Assembly (NCBI RefSeq): GCF_000250655.1
Contig: NC_016935.1
Coordinates: 2,870,001-2,934,000 of the forward strand
Length of the DNA stretch: 64,000 bases
Source: Paenibacillus mucilaginosus 3016
GTDB lineage: Bacteria > Bacillota > Bacilli > Paenibacillales > NBRC-103111
Reading direction: 5' to 3'
The position numbers and the translations under genes are program-made. This document shows, in pieces, positions 59,914 to 64,000 of this stretch (position 1 is the first letter of the stretch; the number at the start of each line of letters is the position of its first letter). The notes beneath the pieces are model-generated. The model was not told where the DNA came from and ran no database searches. It worked only from the letters and a program-made list of their open reading frames with translations.

Positions 59914-61443
59914 ATGGTATTTGGAGTTTCCGTATTGATTATCGTAGCCTTTGTGCTGTGGGGGGCCTTGGATCCACAGGGGCTTGCCGCCCGGGCGAAT
60001 GAATTTTTGGCTTTTACGACAGGGAAGTTCGGCTGGTTCTATCTGTTCGCCGCCCTTGGATTCCTGGTGTTCGTCATCTATCTCGCTTTCAGCAGGTACG
60101 GCAGGATCCGTCTCGGGGAGGATACGGATGAGCCCGAATATTCCGACTGGAGCTGGTTCGCCATGCTCTTCAGCGCAGGGATGGGAATAGGCCTGGTGTT
60201 CTGGGGAGTGGCGGAGCCCTTATCCCACTATGCCTCGCCTCCTCAGGAAGCGGAGAGCGGGTCGACGGAGGCCGCGCGGCTGGCTCTGCGGTACGCCTTC
60301 TTTCATTGGGGACTGCACCCTTGGGCGATCTATTCGGTAGTCGGCGTCGCTTTGGCTTACTTTCAGTTTCGCAAGAAAAAAACGGCCCTGATCTCCCAGA
60401 CCTTCGAGCCTCTGATCGGAGATAGAGTGAACGGATCGCTCGGCAAGTTTATTGATATCTTGGCAATCATTGCGACGGCCTTCGGTGTAGCGACATCCCT
60501 CGGTCTTGGCACGCTGCAGATTAACGGCGGCCTGAACTTCATCTGGGGCATACCGAACGGGGTCACGGTACAGATTGTCATCCTGATTGTGCTGACCATT
60601 CTGTATCTGCTGTCTGCAGCCTCGGGCCTCGATAAGGGAATCCGCATTCTCAGCAATACCAACCTGATCATCGCTATCGGACTGCTTGTCTGTACGTTCA
60701 TTCTGGGGCCGACGTTCTTCCTGCTCGATACCTTTACGGTGACGCTGGGCGGCTATCTGCAGAACCTGATCCAGATGAGCCTGCGTATGACGCCGTTCAC
60801 CCAGGGCACCTGGGTCAGCAGCTGGACACTCTTCTATTGGGCCTGGTGGATCGCCTGGGCACCGTTCGTCGGGATGTTCATCGCCCGGGTGTCCCGGGGG
60901 CGGACTATTAAGGAGTTCGTGCTTGGCGTTCTCTTCATTCCAAGTCTGTTCAGCTTCATCTGGTTCTCCGTCTTCGGCGGCACAGGGCTGCATCAGCAGA
61001 TAATGGAAGGCATTCCCCTGACGGATCTGGTGAACAACGATGTAACGACGGCTTTGTTCGCCACTTTGAGCCATCTCCCTCTGGGGAGCTTCCTGGCGGT
61101 GCTGGCCGCACTGCTCATCGTTACGTTCTTCGTGACTTCAGCGGATTCGGCAACCTATGTGCTTGGCATGTTCTCCTCCGGAGGCAGTCTCGTGCCTTCG
61201 GTGAAAGTGAAAGTCGCCTGGGGCGTCGCCCAGGCGGCCATCGCACTGGTGCTGCTTCTCAGCCACGGGCTAGAGGCGCTTCAGACCGCTTCTATCGTCA
61301 CGGCTCTGCCGTTCGCCGTGATTATGGGCGGGATGTGCGTGTCCCTGCTGAGATCCTTGCAGGCGGAAGAGCGGATGAGCCGGAAGAAAGAGCGGGAGTT
61401 CCGCAAGGCCGTAGAGGCCGTGATCCAGGAGCGTAAACACTAA
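59914..61443 (+). CDS. opuD: BCCT-family glycine betaine/choline transporter (OpuD-like)
   Basis: A 509-aa, twelve-helix secondary transporter with the BCCT signature MGIGLVFWGVAEPLSHY and WWIAWAPFVGMFIARVSRGRT, plus a charged C-terminal tail (SRKKEREFRKAVEAVIQERK) that in BetP/OpuD senses osmotic stress. It imports glycine betaine or related compounds with sodium. AGGAGGT precedes ATG 59914. Divergent gbsR suggests choline/betaine-responsive control. Exact substrate within the family is uncertain. Confidence 0.92.
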   Translation: MVFGVSVLIIVAFVLWGALDPQGLAARANEFLAFTTGKFGWFYLFAALGFLVFVIYLAFSRYGRIRLGEDTDEPEYSDWSWFAMLFSAGMGIGLVFWGVAEPLSHYASPPQEAESGSTEAARLALRYAFFHWGLHPWAIYSVVGVALAYFQFRKKKTALISQTFEPLIGDRVNGSLGKFIDILAIIATAFGVATSLGLGTLQINGGLNFIWGIPNGVTVQIVILIVLTILYLLSAASGLDKGIRILSNTNLIIAIGLLVCTFILGPTFFLLDTFTVTLGGYLQNLIQMSLRMTPFTQGTWVSSWTLFYWAWWIAWAPFVGMFIARVSRGRTIKEFVLGVLFIPSLFSFIWFSVFGGTGLHQQIMEGIPLTDLVNNDVTTALFATLSHLPLGSFLAVLAALLIVTFFVTSADSATYVLGMFSSGGSLVPSVKVKVAWGVAQAAIALVLLLSHGLEALQTASIVTALPFAVIMGGMCVSLLRSLQAEERMSRKKEREFRKAVEAVIQERKH

Positions 61444-61494
61444 AGACAACGGAAGGGGGCCGTGCGGCAGATCATGGAAAATCGGGATGAAGCC

Positions 61495-61523
61495 TTGACG
61501 GCAGCCCCCCGACCCGGTATGAT
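61495..61523 (+). promoter_or_regulatory. Promoter of the c-di-AMP riboswitch
   Basis: TTGACG, 17 bp, TATGAT (61518-61523). The predicted start at about 61530 coincides with the first bases of the riboswitch. Confidence 0.85.
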
Positions 61524-61529
61524 GAACCT

Positions 61530-61646
61530 GCGCTTAATTGCCGGGCCGCTGGGTCCGGGAAGCGGGGGAACCAAGTTTTTGGGGCGTATCATGTGATCAT
61601 GTAGGGGACCATCTACCCCGAGCCCGACAGCTAACCTCGTCAGCGG
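61530..61646 (+). promoter_or_regulatory. c-di-AMP (ydaO/yuaA) riboswitch
   Basis: The leader carries the ydaO hallmarks: GCGCTTAAT at the 5' side, CCGGG..GCTGGGTCCGGGAAG, GGGGGAACCAAG-TTTTT-GGGGCG, AGGGGACCATCTACCCCGAG, and the nearly invariant CCCGACAGCTAACCTCGTCA closing with CAGCG. It has its own promoter and a terminator. The class switches genes off when c-di-AMP is high, usually wall hydrolases and potassium transporters. The gene it should control has been separated from it by an insertion sequence. Confidence 0.92.
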
Positions 61647-61683
61647 AAGATGGGTCGGAGCACGAATTCAAGCTCGTAGTGAA

Positions 61684-61710
61684 AGACCCGCAGCCACGGG
61701 TCTTTTTTTT
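61684..61710 (+). terminator. Terminator of the c-di-AMP riboswitch, interrupted at its T-tract by an IS
   Basis: AGACCCG pairs with CGGGTCT around CAGCCA, followed by T8 (61703-61710). The IS begins at the next base, and T9 resumes right after its other end (63401-63409). Confidence 0.9.
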
Positions 61711-61784
61711 CTACGGCTGATTAACTTACTAACTGCCCCCTCCAATGGGTAATTATCGGTACAGACCATTTGGAGGGATCTTTC

Positions 61785-62801
61785 ATGAAAGCGAGAAGAG
61801 GGCTACCTCGAAATCGACTTATTCCTGAAAAAAGAATCTACTTCCGTCCCGAGCTGACACACTGCCCGGATTGCGGTACGAAGCTCAAGCGGCATCATAC
61901 CGCTTCACATAAGATTGTAGCTACACTGAAGGGAATTTTAGATGTCTGGAATATGGCCTACCACTGCCCGAACGAAGCCTGCGGTAAATTGGAGCGTTAT
62001 TTTCGTTCGGCTCAAGCGGACGCCCTATGTTTAAAACATACATCTTATGCTTATGACGTTCTTGTGCTTGTTGGAGAAATGCGCTTCAAACAGCATATGA
62101 CGGTTACTGAAATATCCGAAGCGTTGACCCAGCGAGCGATTCCAACCTCCGAGCGCCATGCGATGCGTTTATACGAATGGTATCTAACTTTGCTTCGCGC
62201 TTCTTTAACCGATGATGTAAAGGAAGATTTAAAAAAAATCGTAAAGGAACATGGCGGCCTTCTCTTGTCTATGGATGGGGTTCAGCCCGAAAAAGGTAAT
62301 GAAACGCTCTATGTTGTTCGCGAAGGATTTAGTGGTCGTATTTTAGCTGCCAAAAACCTGAAAAGCGGATCGTGCTCGGAGCTCAAAGCTCTGCTAAAGC
62401 CTGTTAAGGACTTGGATTATCCAGTTGTTGGGTTGGTAAGTGATGGCCAACGGTCGATCCGTATGGCTATGGAGGAAACATGGGGTGACACCCCTTACCA
62501 ATATTGCCAGTACCACTATCTCAAAGATATTGCCAAGCCGGTAGTCGATTTGGACCGTAAACTGAAGACCGAGATTAAAAAAAGCTTGCGAGGTATTCGG
62601 GAAATTGAGAAACAGGTCGAGCACGAGTCCACTGTAGAAGCCGAAGTAGCCCGGGACTACCTGGCCGCCACACGCTCGCTGCTTTTGGAAGACGGCACCC
62701 CTCCCCTAGACTTGCCTGGTATTCGGATTTACGAAAATGCCCAAGCAGTAAAAGCTTCACTGGAGCAAAGTGAAGCAAAAAAAGGGGGCCTTCATTCCTG
62801 A
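61785..62801 (+). CDS. IS transposase, frame A
   Basis: 338 aa: a double CxxC zinc element (HCPDCGTKLKRHH, CPNEACGKLERYF), HTH-like VTEISEALTQRAIPTSERHA, and DDE-type catalytic stretches LLSMDGVQPEKGNETLYVV and VGLVSDGQRSIRMAMEE followed by QYCQYHYLKDIAKPV. It lacks the last acidic residue region, which lies in frame B. GGAGGGATC precedes ATG 61785. The frame runs past the A7 run (62777-62783) to a stop at 62801. A -1 shift on A-AAA-AAA would join it to frame B, giving 538 residues. Confidence 0.82.
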   Translation: MKARRGLPRNRLIPEKRIYFRPELTHCPDCGTKLKRHHTASHKIVATLKGILDVWNMAYHCPNEACGKLERYFRSAQADALCLKHTSYAYDVLVLVGEMRFKQHMTVTEISEALTQRAIPTSERHAMRLYEWYLTLLRASLTDDVKEDLKKIVKEHGGLLLSMDGVQPEKGNETLYVVREGFSGRILAAKNLKSGSCSELKALLKPVKDLDYPVVGLVSDGQRSIRMAMEETWGDTPYQYCQYHYLKDIAKPVVDLDRKLKTEIKKSLRGIREIEKQVEHESTVEAEVARDYLAATRSLLLEDGTPPLDLPGIRIYENAQAVKASLEQSEAKKGGLHS

Positions 62802-63400
62802 GTAAAATAACCAAACTCTTCCGAAAGCTGCCGGAATTGACTGCTCAGTATGAAGCTGTAAAGCGTTGGCAGATCCCCATTCAGGAAACAGCCAGAATAT
62901 TGGAGCCTGCCCTTGTAAAAGCGGACCAGAGTAGTGAAACGGTTCGATGGGAAATGGGCTGTCTGCTGTCTTGGATGCAGCAGACATACACTAGGACGGA
63001 GGATACGCCCCTCCTAACCAATTTTCAGAGTTACACTGAAGGTTTTTGGAAGGGGCTTTTTACGTGTTACGATACCCCGAATATTCCGAGAACGAATAAC
63101 GACCACGAACGATTCTTTCGCCAAACCAAAACCAAGCACCGGCGTACAACTGGCCGCCGCAGTTGGAACGAACACATACTGCGTAGTGGGGAATTTGTTG
63201 TCCTTGTGGATGATGCCCTGAAGCAAAAAAACTTACTGCACCGTCTCCGATCTGTTCCCTACGACACTTTCTACAGAGAACGAAGTCGTTGGAAGGAACG
63301 ATTGACTGAAACAACAAAACGGAGACGCTTCCGCCGTAACCCCGCGGCTTACCTCAGGCAAACTGAGGCCAAACTTTGTAAGTGGATTGGACAGCCGTAG
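62783..63400 (+). CDS. IS transposase, frame B (reached by -1 frameshift)
   Basis: 205 codons in the -1 frame, open from the A7 run and ending in TAG within the right inverted repeat. It carries IPRTNNDHERFFRQTKTKHR, probably including the third catalytic acid, and a basic C-terminus. It has no start codon with ribosome binding site of its own, so it makes sense only as the second half of a frameshift product. If the A7 run is instead a mutation, the transposase is dead. Confidence 0.75.
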   Translation, partial: RGPSFLSKITKLFRKLPELTAQYEAVKRWQIPIQETARILEPALVKADQSSETVRWEMGCLLSWMQQTYTRTEDTPLLTNFQSYTEGFWKGLFTCYDTPNIPRTNNDHERFFRQTKTKHRRTTGRRSWNEHILRSGEFVVLVDDALKQKNLLHRLRSVPYDTFYRERSRWKERLTETTKRRRFRRNPAAYLRQTEAKLCKWIGQP

Positions 63401-63430
63401 TTTTTTTTTATGCGGCCCATGGGATACACG

Positions 63431-63455
63431 GCCGGAAGCCAGCCTTCCGGCCGCG
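63431..63455. terminator. Hairpin after the IS
   Basis: CGGCCGGAAG pairs with CTTCCGGCCG around CCAGC. No T-run. It lies in what was the original leader downstream of the riboswitch terminator. Confidence 0.5.
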
Positions 63456-63518
63456 GCATGGGTCTGTTTGGCGTGCCAAGGCATGCCGCGGTCCGGAGGG
63501 AAAGGGGAGAATGCCATT

Positions 63519-63845
63519 ATGATGCAGCGCATCAGGAGCAGCAGTCTGCAGGAGCTCAGCAGAGAACAGCAGGAGAATCTGCGCCGGCAGTGGACGCCGC
63601 AGGAAGGGGATTATATCGCGATCGGTGACCACGAGGAGATGGTGTATTACCTGAACGGCGTGGACTCCGTCAAGGCGCTTCCTCTCTTGACGATCGGGGA
63701 GATGATCGCTTATTTGAACAGGCAGGGCAGGCCGGTGGAAATTCGCGAGGCCGCCGGCACCTGGATCGTCCGGGCCGGAGGGGAAGAGTCACGCTCGGCC
63801 GAGCTGTGCGAGGCCCTGTGGGAAGCGGTCAAGCGCGCGCTGTAA
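63519..63845 (+). CDS. Hypothetical protein (108 aa)
   Basis: A 108-aa soluble acidic protein (MMQRIRSSSLQELSREQQEN, WTPQEGDYIAIGDHEEMVYYL, TIGEMIAYLNRQGRPVEIRE) with mixed helices and strands. Not recognised. Tandem ATGs at 63519 and 63522 follow AAAGGGGAG. As the first gene after the riboswitch leader, it is one candidate for ancestral c-di-AMP control. Confidence 0.65.
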   Translation: MMQRIRSSSLQELSREQQENLRRQWTPQEGDYIAIGDHEEMVYYLNGVDSVKALPLLTIGEMIAYLNRQGRPVEIREAAGTWIVRAGGEESRSAELCEALWEAVKRAL

Positions 63846-63927
63846 GTCTGTGTGTCGGAAGAAGGGACGATATTTTCTACCTCGTTGGTCCATATTTTCC
63901 CTCGGAGACCAAGGGAGCTGATCTGTT

Positions 63928-64000
63928 GTGAGCCGCAAGAAACGTCTTAGAAGAATATCCGCCGCTATGCTGACCGTACCGATGCTGGCTGCATTCGCCT
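63928..64000 (+). CDS. Exported protein, N-terminus only (cut by window end)
   Basis: GTG 63928, ten bases after AAGGGAG, opens MSRKKRLRRISAAMLTVPML followed by AAFA, a typical Sec signal peptide; the rest is outside the window. In related bacteria exported wall hydrolases are common targets of ydaO riboswitches, so this is the more likely original target gene, but no catalytic domain is visible here. Confidence 0.7.
   Translation, partial: MSRKKRLRRISAAMLTVPMLAAFA

Larger units (their letters stand above)
61711..63400 (+). mobile_element. Insertion sequence (1690 bp) in the riboswitch terminator
   Basis: Bounded by the 9-bp inverted repeat CTACGGCTG (61711-61719) and CAGCCGTAG (63392-63400), with a further CTTAC match inside. 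Poly-T flanks on both sides (T8 left, T9 right) indicate a T-rich target duplication. It holds a transposase in two overlapping frames. The sequence looks intact apart from the frame change at an A7 run. I cannot name the IS family with confidence. Confidence 0.85.

Noticed and set aside
63846..63927. TTGGTC/GACCAA inverted repeat before the last gene
   Set aside because: Short arms with a long loop and no T-run; could not be assigned as terminator or operator.

Overview
The window reads as the chromosome of a GC-rich Paenibacillus-type Firmicute (inference). The grounds are strong AGGAGG-type ribosome binding sites, S-layer-homology (SLH) anchored exoenzymes, several LplB/YtcP/LipO-type sugar ABC transporters each paired with a YesM/YesN-type two-component system, GbsR/OpuD osmoprotection genes, and c-di-GMP and c-di-AMP riboswitches. 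I saw no rRNA, tRNA or CRISPR array.

Layout. 1-1000: a Zur-box-flanked CobW-family GTPase (cut by the window edge) and a DoxX-like membrane protein. 1.2-5.4 kb: a secreted SLH amidase, then a diguanylate cyclase read from the minus strand behind a c-di-GMP-I riboswitch with its own terminator, and a 70-aa protein. 5.6-23.8 kb: a galactan-use region with a surface-anchored multidomain GH53 galactanase, two permeases, a solute-binding lipoprotein, a GH42 beta-galactosidase, a sensor kinase/AraC-type response regulator pair and a second, single-domain GH53. A shared motif of about 34 bp lies upstream of both GH53 genes, the transporter and the regulator. Embedded in this region is a MarR-pirin-DoxX-DoxX stress cluster with three matching operators. 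23.9-24.9 kb: a group II intron remnant and a SnoaL-like protein. 25.5-33.2 kb: a second transporter plus two-component module and a histidine phosphatase. 33.5-39.1 kb: small genes and gene remnants, an alpha/beta hydrolase divergent from a WYL regulator, exoA and a PilZ protein. 39.3-47.7 kb: a third transporter plus two-component module, split by 1.2 kb of noncoding repeats. 47.9-53.6 kb: a Rossmann-fold protein, a GH127-type arabinofuranosidase divergent from an AraC regulator, and an orphan sensor kinase. 53.7-55.5 kb: a decayed, AT-richer island (ISL3 transposase remnant, MFS remnant, perfect hairpins). 55.7-61.4 kb: a serine hydrolase, an MFS transporter, a 51-codon membrane protein, GbsR and a BCCT transporter. 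61.5-64 kb: a c-di-AMP (ydaO-type) riboswitch whose terminator T-tract holds an insertion sequence, followed by what were probably its downstream genes.

How it works together (inference). Extracellular GH53 enzymes would cut beta-1,4-galactan, the transporter would import galacto-oligosaccharides, GH42 would hydrolyse them inside the cell, and the 19.0-22.4 kb two-component pair would activate all of these through the shared motif, with carbon catabolite repression possibly added at cre-like sites. The strongest leads are the shared motif and the riboswitch-terminator insertion. Most open reading frames opposite or inside the listed genes are GC-driven shadows and are omitted.
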